From positions 41,449 to 105,448 of the forward strand of contig NZ_BMTD01000026.1 of the NCBI RefSeq assembly GCF_014649495.1: a stretch of 64,000 nucleotides of DNA, in the 5' to 3' direction. The stretch comes from Streptomyces filipinensis. Lineage in GTDB: Bacteria > Actinomycetota > Actinomycetes > Streptomycetales > Streptomycetaceae. Position 1 is the stretch's first letter. Every line of letters begins with the position of its first letter. The translations under genes were made by a program, and so were the position numbers. The notes beneath the pieces were generated by a model. The model worked only from the letters and a program-made list of their open reading frames with translations, searched no databases and had not been told where the DNA came from. Below, one piece after another: positions 7,967 through 16,224 of the stretch.

Positions 7967-9102
7967 TCGGTGATCGTGCCTCTCAGGTAGCCGGCTGCGT
8001 GACGGGCGCGCTCCAGCACGTCGTCCAGGTCGTCGCCGTAGGTGTTGACGTGTCCGACCTTGCGGCCGGGCTTCACGTCCTTGCCGTACATGTGGATCTT
8101 GAGCTTGGGGTCGCGGGCCATGCAGTGCAAGTACGCGGAGTACATGTCCGGGTAGTCGCCGCCGAGGACGTTGGCCATCACGGTCCACTTCGCGCGCGGG
8201 CGCGGGTCGCCGAGCGGGAGGTCGAGGACCGCGCGGACGTGGTTGGCGAACTGTGAGGTGATCGCGCCGTCCTGGGTCCAGTGGCCGGAGTTGTGCGGGC
8301 GCATCGCCAGTTCGTTGACGAGGATGCGGCCGTCGCGGGTCTGGAACAGCTCGACGGCGAGGTGCCCGACGACGTCCAGCTCCTTGGCGATGGTCAGCGC
8401 CATCCGCTCGGCCTGCAGCGCGAGGGACTCGTCGAGGTCCGGGGCCGGCGCTATGACGGTGTCGCACACGCCGTTGACCTGCTGCGACTCCACCACCGGG
8501 TAGGCGACGGCCTGGCCGTGCGGGGAGCGTACGACGTTGGCGGCCAGCTCGCGGACGTAGTCGACCTTCTCCTCGGCGAGGACCGGGACGCCGGCCCGGA
8601 ACGGCTCGGCGGCCTCCTCGGCGGACTCCACGACCCACACGCCCTTGCCGTCGTAGCCGCCGCGCACGGTCTTCAGGACGACCGGGAAGCCGTCCCCCTC
8701 GGCCGCGAAGCGGACGACGTCCTGCGGGTCGGCGACGATCCGGTGCCGTGGGCACGGGACGCCGATCGCGTCGAGTCTGGCGCGCATCACCCCCTTGTCC
8801 TGGGCGTGCACCAGCGCGTCGGGCCCCGGGCGCACGGGGATACCGTCCGCCTCCAGGGCCCTGAGGTGCTCGGTGGGTACGTGTTCGTGATCGAAGGTGA
8901 TCACATCGCACCCGCGCGCGAACTCACGCAGCGTGTCCAGGTCGCGATAGTCGCCGATGACGACATCGCTGACGACCTGCGCCGCGGAATCCTGAGGGGT
9001 GTCACTGAGAAGCTTGAACCTGATGCCCAACGGGATGCCCGCCTCGTGCGTCATACGCGCGAGCTGCCCCCCGCCGACCATGCCGACTACCGGGAACGTC
9101 AC
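7963..9102 (-). CDS. purK: 5-(carboxyamino)imidazole ribonucleotide synthase
   Basis: The 379-residue ATP-grasp enzyme makes N5-CAIR from AIR, bicarbonate and ATP. It starts TFPVVGMVGGGQLARM (the PurK PreATP-grasp glycine motif), followed by VITFDHEHVPTEHL, VLKTVRGGYDGKGVWVV (ATP-grasp loop) and LAMRPHNSGHWTQDGAITSQFANHVRA, the conserved C-terminal signature. It starts at GTG 9102 and is translationally coupled to purE. The divergent neighbour is the GtrA gene. Confidence 0.97.
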   Translation of the reverse strand: MTFPVVGMVGGGQLARMTHEAGIPLGIRFKLLSDTPQDSAAQVVSDVVIGDYRDLDTLREFARGCDVITFDHEHVPTEHLRALEADGIPVRPGPDALVHAQDKGVMRARLDAIGVPCPRHRIVADPQDVVRFAAEGDGFPVVLKTVRGGYDGKGVWVVESAEEAAEPFRAGVPVLAEEKVDYVRELAANVVRSPHGQAVAYPVVESQQVNGVCDTVIAPAPDLDESLALQAERMALTIAKELDVVGHLAVELFQTRDGRILVNELAMRPHNSGHWTQDGAITSQFANHVRAVLDLPLGDPRPRAKWTVMANVLGGDYPDMYSAYLHCMARDPKLKIHMYGKDVKPGRKVGHVNTYGDDLDDVLERARHAAGYLRGTITE

Positions 9103-9284
9103 ACCCCTAGCGTATCGGCCACGCCGGCGCGGCCGGATCGCGTCCCTCTCACGATCTCTTACCCGCCGTTTTCCGCCCTCTTTCCGACCTGTTTCCGAGC
9201 TGTGGCCCAGTGCGGAGGCGTCCGTGGTTCCGCCTGGATAGCATGGCTGGGCTGACGAAACCTACCGACGGGAGCTGCACCACC

Positions 9285-9791
9285 ATGGAACCTCGTTCCT
9301 CGGGGCTGCAACGGCTCGTACGCGAGGTGGCCAAGTTCGGCGCCGTCGGCGGCGCGGGCATCTTTGTCAATCTCGGTGTGTTCAACCTGGTCCGGCACGT
9401 CTCCGACCTGCCGGTGGTGCGCGCCAGCATCATCGCGACGGTGGTCGCGATCGTCTTCAACTACGTGGGCTTCCGCTACTGGACGTACCGGGACCGTGAC
9501 AAGAACGGCCGCACCAAGGAACTCACGCTGTTCCTGTTCTTCAGCGCGATCGGCCTGGTGATCGAGAACGGCGTGCTGTACCTGGCGACCTACGGCTTCG
9601 GCTGGGACAGCCCGCTGCAGAGCAACGTCTTCAAGTTCCTCGGCATCGGCATCGCGACCCTGTTCCGCTTCTGGTCGTACCGCACCTGGGTGTTCCGCGC
9701 GCAGCCGGCACGGGAGGCGGAGTCGATCCTGGCGGCCGAGTCGCGCAAGCCGCACCCCGAGCCGGAGCCGAAGTCCCAGCGGGTTCCCTAG
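9285..9791 (+). CDS. GtrA family membrane protein
   Basis: The 168-residue protein has four hydrophobic segments (about residues 20-42, 50-70, 88-108 and 122-140) and the GtrA signature KFGAVGGAGIFVNLGVFNLV ... FNYVGFRYWTYRDR ... FKFLGIGIATLFRFWSYRTWVF. Family members are thought to flip or present lipid-linked sugars for cell-surface glycosylation. ATG 9285 has GGGAG about 10 bases upstream. An in-frame ATG at 9243 is the alternative. The tail after residue 145 is charged and cytoplasmic-looking. Confidence 0.88.
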   Translation: MEPRSSGLQRLVREVAKFGAVGGAGIFVNLGVFNLVRHVSDLPVVRASIIATVVAIVFNYVGFRYWTYRDRDKNGRTKELTLFLFFSAIGLVIENGVLYLATYGFGWDSPLQSNVFKFLGIGIATLFRFWSYRTWVFRAQPAREAESILAAESRKPHPEPEPKSQRVP

Positions 9792-9798
9792 CCGGGCC

Positions 9799-11070
9799 TC
9801 AACGGACCGTCGGCCGGTCCTCCTCCGGCTTGCGGGCCGGGGGCGTGCGGGAGAGGAACAGCCCGAACACCGGCGGCTGGGCCTGCAGCAGCTCCAGTCG
9901 GCCGCCGTCGGCCTCCGCGAGGTCACGGGCGACGGCCAGGCCGATCCCGGTGGAGTTGCGTCCACTGATCGTCCGCTCGAAGATCCGCGCGCCGAGGTCG
10001 GCCGGGACGCCGGGGCCCTCGTCGGTGACCTCCACCACGGCCTGGTTGCCGGTGACCCGGGTACGCAGCGCGACCGTGCCGCCGCCGTGCATGAGGGAGT
10101 TCTCGATCAGCGCCGCCAGCACCTGGGCGACCGCGCCCGGCGTGCCGACGGCCTGCAGATGCCGCTTGCCGGAGCTGACGATGGCCCGGTTGGCACTGCG
10201 GTAGGCGGGCCGCCACTCGGCGAGCTGCTGCTGGATGACCTCGTCCAGGTCGAAGGTCACGGCGGAGCCGGTGCGCGGGTCGCGGGAGTTGGTCAGCAAC
10301 CGCTCGACCACGTCGGTGAGCCGCTCGACCTGGGTGAGGGCGACGTTCGCCTCTTCCTTCACGGTGTCCGGGTCGTCGGTGAGGGTGATCTCCTCAAGCC
10401 GCATGGACAGCGCGGTCAGCGGGGTGCGCAGCTGGTGGGAGGCGTCCGCCGCGAGGCGCCGCTCGGCGGTCAGCATGCGCCCGATCCGCTCGGCGGAGGA
10501 GTCCAGCACATCGGCGACCCGGTCCAGCTCGGGAACGCCGTACCGCTTGTGCCGTGGGCGCGGGTCGCCGGAGCCGAGCCGTTCGGCGGTCTCGGCGAGG
10601 TCGGTCAGCGGGGAGGCGAGCCGGTTGGCCTGCCGTACGGCGAGCAGCACCGCGGCGACGACCGCGAGCAGCGCCACCAGCGCGATGATCAGCAGGGTCC
10701 GGCCGACCTCGCGGGTCACCGCGGAGCGCGGCTCCTGCACGGTGACCTTCTCGCCCTCCTCGCCCGTCTGCGAGGCGCTGATGACGTCGCCCCGCGGCTG
10801 GGTGCCGATCTCGATCGGCGGCCTGCCGGGCATGCGGATCACCGCGTACTGGTCCTTGCTGACCGGGTTGCGCAGCACGTCCGCGTTGACGTTCTCCGCG
10901 GCGAGGATCCGGCTGTCCACGATGCTGGCCAGCCGCACCGCCTCGGACTCCACCCGCTCCTGGGCGCTGTTGCTGATCGTCCGGCTCTCGACGATCACCA
11001 GGGAGATGCCGAAGACGGCGATCACCACGAGGACGACGGCGAGGGTGGACTGGATGAGTCGTCGGCGCAT
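9799..11070 (-). CDS. Sensor histidine kinase (OmpR-partner type)
   Basis: The 423-residue kinase has an N-terminal membrane segment (about residues 8-28), an extracytoplasmic sensor of roughly 100 residues, a second membrane segment (VGRTLLIIALVALLAVVAAVLLAV), a HAMP domain, the H-box ADASHQLRTPLTAL, and an ATPase domain with N-box LIENSLMHG and the glycine boxes DEGPGVP and STGIGLAVARDLAEADGG. The sensor's ligand is not evident. It lies 40 bases downstream of the response regulator at 11111-11788 and ends 8 bases from the converging GtrA gene. Confidence 0.93.
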   Translation of the reverse strand: MRRRLIQSTLAVVLVVIAVFGISLVIVESRTISNSAQERVESEAVRLASIVDSRILAAENVNADVLRNPVSKDQYAVIRMPGRPPIEIGTQPRGDVISASQTGEEGEKVTVQEPRSAVTREVGRTLLIIALVALLAVVAAVLLAVRQANRLASPLTDLAETAERLGSGDPRPRHKRYGVPELDRVADVLDSSAERIGRMLTAERRLAADASHQLRTPLTALSMRLEEITLTDDPDTVKEEANVALTQVERLTDVVERLLTNSRDPRTGSAVTFDLDEVIQQQLAEWRPAYRSANRAIVSSGKRHLQAVGTPGAVAQVLAALIENSLMHGGGTVALRTRVTGNQAVVEVTDEGPGVPADLGARIFERTISGRNSTGIGLAVARDLAEADGGRLELLQAQPPVFGLFLSRTPPARKPEEDRPTVR

Positions 11071-11110
11071 GTTCCGTTACCTGAGGTGCTCGCTGGGTCC
11101 CGGGAGGGGC

Positions 11111-11788
11111 TCAGCTCTTCTCGAAGCGGAAGCCCACGCCTCGTACGGTGGCGATGTAGCGCGGGTTCGCCGCGTCGTCGCCGAGCTTCTTGCGCAGCCA
11201 GGAGATGTGCATGTCCAGGGTCTTGGTGGACGACCACCACGTGGTGTCCCAGACCTCGCGCATCAGCTGGTCGCGGGTGACGACCCGGCCGGCGTCCCGC
11301 ACCAGTACCCGCAGCAGGTCGAACTCCTTGGCGGTGAGCTGCAGTTCCTCGTCGCCCATCCACGCCCGGTGCGACTCGACGTCGATCCGTACGCCGTGCG
11401 TGGCCGGCGGCTGCTGCGGCTCGGCGGCACCGCGCCGCAGCAGCGCCCGCACCCGGGCGAGCAGTTCGGCGAGCCGGAAGGGCTTGGTGACGTAGTCGTC
11501 GGCGCCCGCGTCCAGGCCGACGACGGTGTCCACCTCGTCGGCCCGCGCGGTCAGGATGAGGATCGGCACGGTGTGGCCGTCGGCCCGCAGCCGGCGGGCG
11601 ACCTCCAGGCCGTCCATGCCCGGCAGGCCCAGGTCCAGTACGACCAGATCGACACCGCCCTGCATTCCGGCGTCGAGTGCGGTGGGTCCGTCCTCGCGCA
11701 CCTCGACCTCGTAACCTTCCCGGCGCAGGGCGCGGGCCAGCGGCTCCGAGATGGACGCGTCGTCCTCGGCGAGCAGTACACGGGTCAT
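11111..11788 (-). CDS. OmpR/PhoB-family response regulator
   Basis: The 225-residue regulator has a receiver domain (MTRVLLAEDDASISE with paired acidic residues, DLVVLDLGLPGMDGLE with the phospho-acceptor Asp, and Lys in DDYVTKPF) and a winged-helix trans_reg_C domain (LQLTAKEFDLLRVLVRDAGRVVTRDQLMREVW ... RYIATVRGVGFRFEKS). It is the partner of the kinase just downstream. Target genes cannot be read from the sequence. The adjacent divergent peptide-transporter gene is one candidate by position only. Confidence 0.94.
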   Translation of the reverse strand: MTRVLLAEDDASISEPLARALRREGYEVEVREDGPTALDAGMQGGVDLVVLDLGLPGMDGLEVARRLRADGHTVPILILTARADEVDTVVGLDAGADDYVTKPFRLAELLARVRALLRRGAAEPQQPPATHGVRIDVESHRAWMGDEELQLTAKEFDLLRVLVRDAGRVVTRDQLMREVWDTTWWSSTKTLDMHISWLRKKLGDDAANPRYIATVRGVGFRFEKS

Positions 11789-12283
11789 GAGGTGATGGTA
11801 GACCGCCCGTGCACGGCGCCGGGGTGTGATCGCTCCCAGGAACTCTTACCTTCGCACACGGCTGGTACGAACCATTGCTCTGGGGATGCGATCGTAGGAG
11901 AGACCTTCGAATGCGTTTCCGTGGTTCCCCCGACACCTGTGATCCGCGTCTCAAGTCCTTCCATATCCGGCAGTGTCCTGCCGTATGGTGACCTGAACGC
12001 CTGTAGTACACCGGGGACCTTTGGCGCTCACTTGACGCTGAGGGTCTCTTTTGTGTGCGGGCTGATCAAGATCAGCCTTGAAAGGAATGACCTCTGGCCG
12101 GGCTCCGGACGCATCGTCGCGTCGGGGCGTGGATCCCGGTGGTCGCCGTCCGCCGCTTCCGAGACCCGGAAACGGACTCCCCCTGGGCGTTGGGGGGTGG
12201 ACGACCGACCCTGCCGGTGCCGGCCGCACCCCCACCGGGCGCGCAACGCTCCAGCAGCGCGTCCCGACCAGCAAGGAACGACC
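11789..12283. promoter_or_regulatory. 495-bp region between response regulator and POT transporter
   Basis: No gene of convincing codon use is seen here. The most notable structure is a perfect dyad, GGCTGATC-AA-GATCAGCC, at 12060-12077. It sits about 210 bases before the transporter start and could be an operator or a small hairpin. The last 180 bases form a long leader ahead of the transporter with an AAGGAA element before ATG 12284. Confidence 0.4.
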
Positions 12284-13789
12284 ATGGCGTCCAGCCTGAC
12301 GAAGGACTCGGTCCGCCCGGGCACCCCCGGTTCCGAGAAGACCTTCTTCGGCCACCCCCGCGGCCTGGCCACTCTCTTCATGACCGAGATGTGGGAGCGC
12401 TTCTCCTACTACGGCATGAGGGCCCTGCTCCCGCTGTACCTGGTGGCCCCGGGTGGCCTGCACCTGAACGCGGGCACGGCGACGGCGATCTACTCGGTGT
12501 ACGTGTCGCTCGTGTACCTGCTCGCCCTCCCCGGCGGCTGGTTCGCCGACCGCGTGCTCGGCCCCCGCAAGACGGTCGCCGTCGCGGGTCTGATCATCAT
12601 GCTCGGCCATCTGTGCCTCGCGCTGCCCGTGGCCGCCAGCTTCTTCGTCGGCCTGGGCCTCGTCGCCATCGGTTCGGGTCTGCTGAAGGCCAACATCTCC
12701 ACGATGGTCGGCCACCTCTACAAGGGTCCGGAGGACCCGCGCCGCGACGGTGGCTTCACGCTCTTCTACATCGGCATCAACGTCGGTGCCTTCGTCGCGC
12801 CGCTGGTCATCGGCACCGTCGGTGAGAACGTCAACTGGCACCTGGGCTTCGCGCTGGCCGCGCTCGGCATGGCGCTGGGTCTGGCCCAGTACCTGCTGGG
12901 CGGCCGTCACCTGAGCGCGAAGAGCAGCGAGGTCCCGACCCCGCTAACGGCCGACGAGAAGTCCGCCACCCTGCGCAAGGGCCTGATCTGGCTGGCCGTC
13001 GCCGCGGTCTTCTACGGTGTCGTCGGCGGCACCGGCCACTTCACCCTGAACTGGGCGCTGATCCCGCTCACCCTCATCGGTCTGCTCGTGCCGATCCTGG
13101 TCATCACCCGCATCCACCGGGACAAGGACCTGAGCGCCGACGAGCGCTCGAAGGTGTCGGCGTACGTCTGGTTCTTCGTCGCCGCCGCCGTCTTCTGGAT
13201 GATCTACGACCAGGGTGGTTCGACCCTGTCGCTGTTCGCCGAGAAGAGCGCGAAGAACTCGATCCTCGGCTGGGAGTTCCCGGTCTCCTGGTACCAGTCG
13301 GTCAACCCGGTCATGATCATGGCCCTGGCGCCGGTCTTCGCCTGGCTGTGGCTGTGGCTGAACCGCCGCGGCCAGGAGCCGAGCACGATCGTGAAGTTCG
13401 CCTCCGGACTGGTCCTGATCGGTGCGTCGTTCTTCCTGTTCCTCGCCCCGCTGTCGGTCGCCGAGGGCGGTCACAAGGCCGCGGCGATGTGGCTGGTCGC
13501 GATCTACTTCGTGCAGACGATCGGTGAGCTGACGCTGTCCCCGGTGGGTCTGTCGGTGACGACGAAGATGGCGCCGAAGAAGTACGCCTCCCAGATGATG
13601 GGCGTGTGGTTCCTCGCGGTCACCGCGGGTGACTCGCTCACCGCGCTGATGTCGAACCCGGCCGTCGGCGGGGTCAACCTCGACAAGATGGGCTACGTCG
13701 GCCTGGAGGCCGTGCTCGCCGTGCTCGCCGGTGTCGCGGTGTGGATCTACCGCAAGAAGGTCAACAAGCTCATGGGCGACGTCCACTGA
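12284..13789 (+). CDS. POT/PTR family proton-dependent oligopeptide transporter
   Basis: The 501-residue protein has 12-14 hydrophobic segments and the POT signatures GHPRGLATLFMTEMWERFSYYGMRALL (ExxER proton-coupling motif on TM1) and FTLFYIGINVGAFVAPLV (PTR2 motif). It imports di- and tripeptides with protons. ATG 12284 follows an AAGGAACG element. The frame stays open far upstream antisense to the two-component genes, but those codons have no homology-like features. A strong hairpin follows the gene. Confidence 0.95.
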   Translation: MASSLTKDSVRPGTPGSEKTFFGHPRGLATLFMTEMWERFSYYGMRALLPLYLVAPGGLHLNAGTATAIYSVYVSLVYLLALPGGWFADRVLGPRKTVAVAGLIIMLGHLCLALPVAASFFVGLGLVAIGSGLLKANISTMVGHLYKGPEDPRRDGGFTLFYIGINVGAFVAPLVIGTVGENVNWHLGFALAALGMALGLAQYLLGGRHLSAKSSEVPTPLTADEKSATLRKGLIWLAVAAVFYGVVGGTGHFTLNWALIPLTLIGLLVPILVITRIHRDKDLSADERSKVSAYVWFFVAAAVFWMIYDQGGSTLSLFAEKSAKNSILGWEFPVSWYQSVNPVMIMALAPVFAWLWLWLNRRGQEPSTIVKFASGLVLIGASFFLFLAPLSVAEGGHKAAAMWLVAIYFVQTIGELTLSPVGLSVTTKMAPKKYASQMMGVWFLAVTAGDSLTALMSNPAVGGVNLDKMGYVGLEAVLAVLAGVAVWIYRKKVNKLMGDVH

Positions 13790-13810
13790 CGTCCCCTGAC
13801 ACAGCTCGCT

Positions 13811-13850
13811 GAAGAGGGCCACCACATCTGCGGATGCGGTGGCCCTCTTC
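13811..13850 (+). terminator. Hairpin terminator between POT transporter and surface operon
   Basis: GAAGAGGGCCACC (13811-13823) pairs perfectly with GGTGGCCCTCTTC (13838-13850) around a 14-base loop. It lies 21 bases after the transporter stop and 12 bases from the converging surface-protein gene, so it may serve both. Confidence 0.85.
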
Positions 13851-13861
13851 GCGTCAGGGGG

Positions 13862-15139
13862 TCAGCGTGTCCTGCGTCCCGGCAGGAACGTGAACACCGC
13901 CCCGCCCAGCAGGATCGCCGTGCCGGCCACCAGGCCGAGCGCCTTCAGGGCGCCGTGGTCGCTCGCCCCGGTCTCGGCGAGGCCGCCGGAGCCGCTGCCG
14001 CCGCTGGTTCCGCCGGTCGAGCCCGTCGAGCCGCCGGAAGTGGACGTGCCGCCGGACGACCCGCCCTGCTGCCTGCTGGTGTCCAGGGTCAGCGAGACCT
14101 CGGTCCTGGTCGGTGTGCACGTCGTGGTCGTGCCGAGCGCCTTGACCGTCAGGACACCCGGGGACAGCGTCGAACTGCCGCTCGCGCCGGGCTTGTAGGT
14201 GCCGGTGAGGTCCGGGATGGCGATCGGGTCGCCGGACTTGATGGGGTTGGGGTTGGCCGGCCCCTCCACGTGCACGGTGCCCTTGTCGGCCCCGCCCAGC
14301 ACCACCTCCATGGAGGGCTTCACGGAGTCCTTCGGGATGTCGGCGGGGCTGTTCATCACCGACTTCTTGAACTTGACGGTGAGGCCGAACTCGCCGCCGT
14401 TCTTCCTTGCGTTGATCTGCACCGGCGAGGTCGCGTTCTTGTCGCCGATCGGGGTCTTGCAGGCGTAGGGGATCTGCACCTCCTTGCCGGTGAAGTCGGT
14501 CTGGCCGCTGCCGCCGGTCGCGGTCGGGGTGGCCGAGGCCGTGGGGGTGCTCGACCGGGTCGGAGTGGCCGACTTCGTCGGTGTCGGACCGGACGTGCCG
14601 CCACCACCCGTCACCTGGATCGTCGCCGCCTTCTGCACGGTCTCCTTCGGCGTGCACCTGGTGTCCGTCGACATCGCGTTGACGGTGTACGCGTCCGGCG
14701 TCAGCGTCACCTCGCCGGCGGCCGTCAGCTTGACGCTGCCCTTCATGTCGGACAGCACCATGGCGCCGCCCTTGGGGATCGCCGGGTTCTGCCGCGCCCC
14801 CTGCATCGCGATGTCGGCGCTCTGCGCGCCGGCCGCCTTCAGCACGCCGGACGGCTGGACCGAGTTGGCGGGCAGGTCGATGATGTCGGGGTTCTTGGAC
14901 GCCGCCTGGACGAACTTCCACACGACGTCCACCGTGTCGCCGACCTTCGCCGTGGCCGGCGCGGTGATCTCGACCTTCGTGGTGCCGTCGACCGGGCTGA
15001 TGCCCGCCGGCGGCACACAGTGGGTGGCGTACGCCACCTCGGCCGCCTGCGCGGGGCTCGCGGCGAGGCCCAGCAGGACGCCCGCACCGCTCAGCGCCAG
15101 CGCGGCGCCCGCGGCCGTCCCTCTCCTTCGGATGCTCAC
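13862..15139 (-). CDS. Sortase-anchored surface protein with two repeat domains (LAETG signal)
   Basis: The 425-residue protein has a signal peptide (RRRG...ALALSGAGVLLGLAASPAQA), two related extracellular domains of about 130 residues (roughly 35-170 and 205-340), and Thr/Ser/Pro and Gly/Ser linkers. It ends LAETG, a hydrophobic helix and RRTR, the layout of a class E sortase substrate. Each domain starts with Cys-x-(T/P)-P-(I/A)-G and ends with CTP, suggesting a disulphide. The second domain closely resembles the single domain of the gene at 17790-18473 (shared GGADxGTxxVxGPAN and KALGTTTTCTP). GTG 15139 overlaps the previous stop by four bases and has AAGGGA upstream. Function is probably structural or adhesive. 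Confidence 0.85.
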   Translation of the reverse strand: MSIRRRGTAAGAALALSGAGVLLGLAASPAQAAEVAYATHCVPPAGISPVDGTTKVEITAPATAKVGDTVDVVWKFVQAASKNPDIIDLPANSVQPSGVLKAAGAQSADIAMQGARQNPAIPKGGAMVLSDMKGSVKLTAAGEVTLTPDAYTVNAMSTDTRCTPKETVQKAATIQVTGGGGTSGPTPTKSATPTRSSTPTASATPTATGGSGQTDFTGKEVQIPYACKTPIGDKNATSPVQINARKNGGEFGLTVKFKKSVMNSPADIPKDSVKPSMEVVLGGADKGTVHVEGPANPNPIKSGDPIAIPDLTGTYKPGASGSSTLSPGVLTVKALGTTTTCTPTRTEVSLTLDTSRQQGGSSGGTSTSGGSTGSTGGTSGGSGSGGLAETGASDHGALKALGLVAGTAILLGGAVFTFLPGRRTR

Positions 15140-16224
15140 GTGGGTCCCTTCGTGGTGGGAGTCGTCGGACTCGTCGGGCTGTCGGTGTGCGGTGCGGAGA
15201 GCCGGCCGGCCGGGTCGCCCGGGACGGAGTCCGGGGCGAACCACGGCAGGGTCGGGCGCGTGGGGGGCGGTCCGGGGGTGCGGGAGCGCGGCAGCCACGG
15301 GATGGGCCGGGGCCGGCGCCGGTGGCCGTCGTGGCGGGCGCCGCCCGGGCGGCGCGGCCGTAGCCGGTCCACCACCGCCATGCCGATGCGGAACAGCGCG
15401 GCGGGGACCACCAGGCAGAGCAGGATCCAGAACAGCGTCACGCCCCAGGGGCGGCCGACGCCCCACGGCTGCTCGGCGAGGATCTTGCCGTCGTACTTCA
15501 GGGACACGGTGTAGTCGCCGTGCGCTCCGGCGGACAGCTCGACCGGCAGCCTGACCTCGGCGCGCCGGCCGGGCGCCAGGGTGCCCTGCCACTGCCGGTC
15601 GTCCCACTGCGGGGCGAAGACGCCGTGCGCGGAGCCGACCTGGAAGACCGGGTCCTTGACCGCGCTGGTGCCGGTGTTGCCGACGGTGAAGACCAGGGTG
15701 CGGCTGGGCGGCGCCCCGAACCAGGTCAGCGGGCCGCTGGAGCCGGTCAGCCGGGTGTCGGACAGGATCGCCAGCCGGCCGCCGGTGGTTTCGGCGGGCA
15801 GCGGGGCGACGGGGTGCCCGGCGACCTTCAGGGCGGCGTCCGACTCCGCCCCGGCGCCGGTGACGGTGGCCACGTGCACCACACAGGGGCAGGGCACGGG
15901 CGGTTCGGCGACCGGGAGTCTCCGGCTGAAGGCGCCCCGGGCGTCGGTGGTCACGGCCCGGCCGTCGCCGTTGGCACAGGAGTTGGTGCCGCCGACGACA
16001 CCCCGGGACGGTGTGGCCCGCCCGCAGACCAACAGCATCAGCAACGTGTGCGACCGCCAGCCGGTGCCGGTGACGGTGACCGACCCGCCGGTGCCGGCCT
16101 GCGCTGCCGACAGCTTCACGACCGGCCCGTCCGCCGCGTTCGCCCGGCCGCCCACCGGCAGCAGAAGCAGCGCGAGCACCGCCACCACCGCCGACAGCCG
16201 CGGCATCCTCACCTTCCGGCTCAC
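15136..16224 (-). CDS. Secreted membrane-anchored protein of surface operon
   Basis: The 362-residue protein has a signal peptide (LSAVVAVLALLLLPVGGRANA), an Ig-like N-terminal domain (VTVTGTGWRSHTLLMLLVCGR, with paired cysteines), a second domain with VFTVGNTGTSAVKDPVFQVGSAHGVF, a membrane helix (TLFWILLCLVVPAALFRIGMAVV) and a basic Pro-rich cytoplasmic tail. No enzyme motif is visible. The start (GTG 16224) and stop both overlap neighbours by four bases, so it is made in step with them. Probably a partner holding the surface complex to the membrane. MPRLSAVV at 16206 is an alternative start. Confidence 0.75.
   Translation of the reverse strand: MSRKVRMPRLSAVVAVLALLLLPVGGRANAADGPVVKLSAAQAGTGGSVTVTGTGWRSHTLLMLLVCGRATPSRGVVGGTNSCANGDGRAVTTDARGAFSRRLPVAEPPVPCPCVVHVATVTGAGAESDAALKVAGHPVAPLPAETTGGRLAILSDTRLTGSSGPLTWFGAPPSRTLVFTVGNTGTSAVKDPVFQVGSAHGVFAPQWDDRQWQGTLAPGRRAEVRLPVELSAGAHGDYTVSLKYDGKILAEQPWGVGRPWGVTLFWILLCLVVPAALFRIGMAVVDRLRPRRPGGARHDGHRRRPRPIPWLPRSRTPGPPPTRPTLPWFAPDSVPGDPAGRLSAPHTDSPTSPTTPTTKGPT

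Noticed and set aside
7967..8911. N-terminal extension of purE over purK
   Set aside because: PurE homologues begin at MSPVVGIVMGSDSDW. The extension is an Arg-rich shadow of purK.
10235..12283. Very long upstream extension of the POT transporter reading frame on the plus strand
   Set aside because: It runs antisense to a well-supported kinase and response regulator, has no domain-like sequence, and a proper ribosome site lies before ATG 12284.
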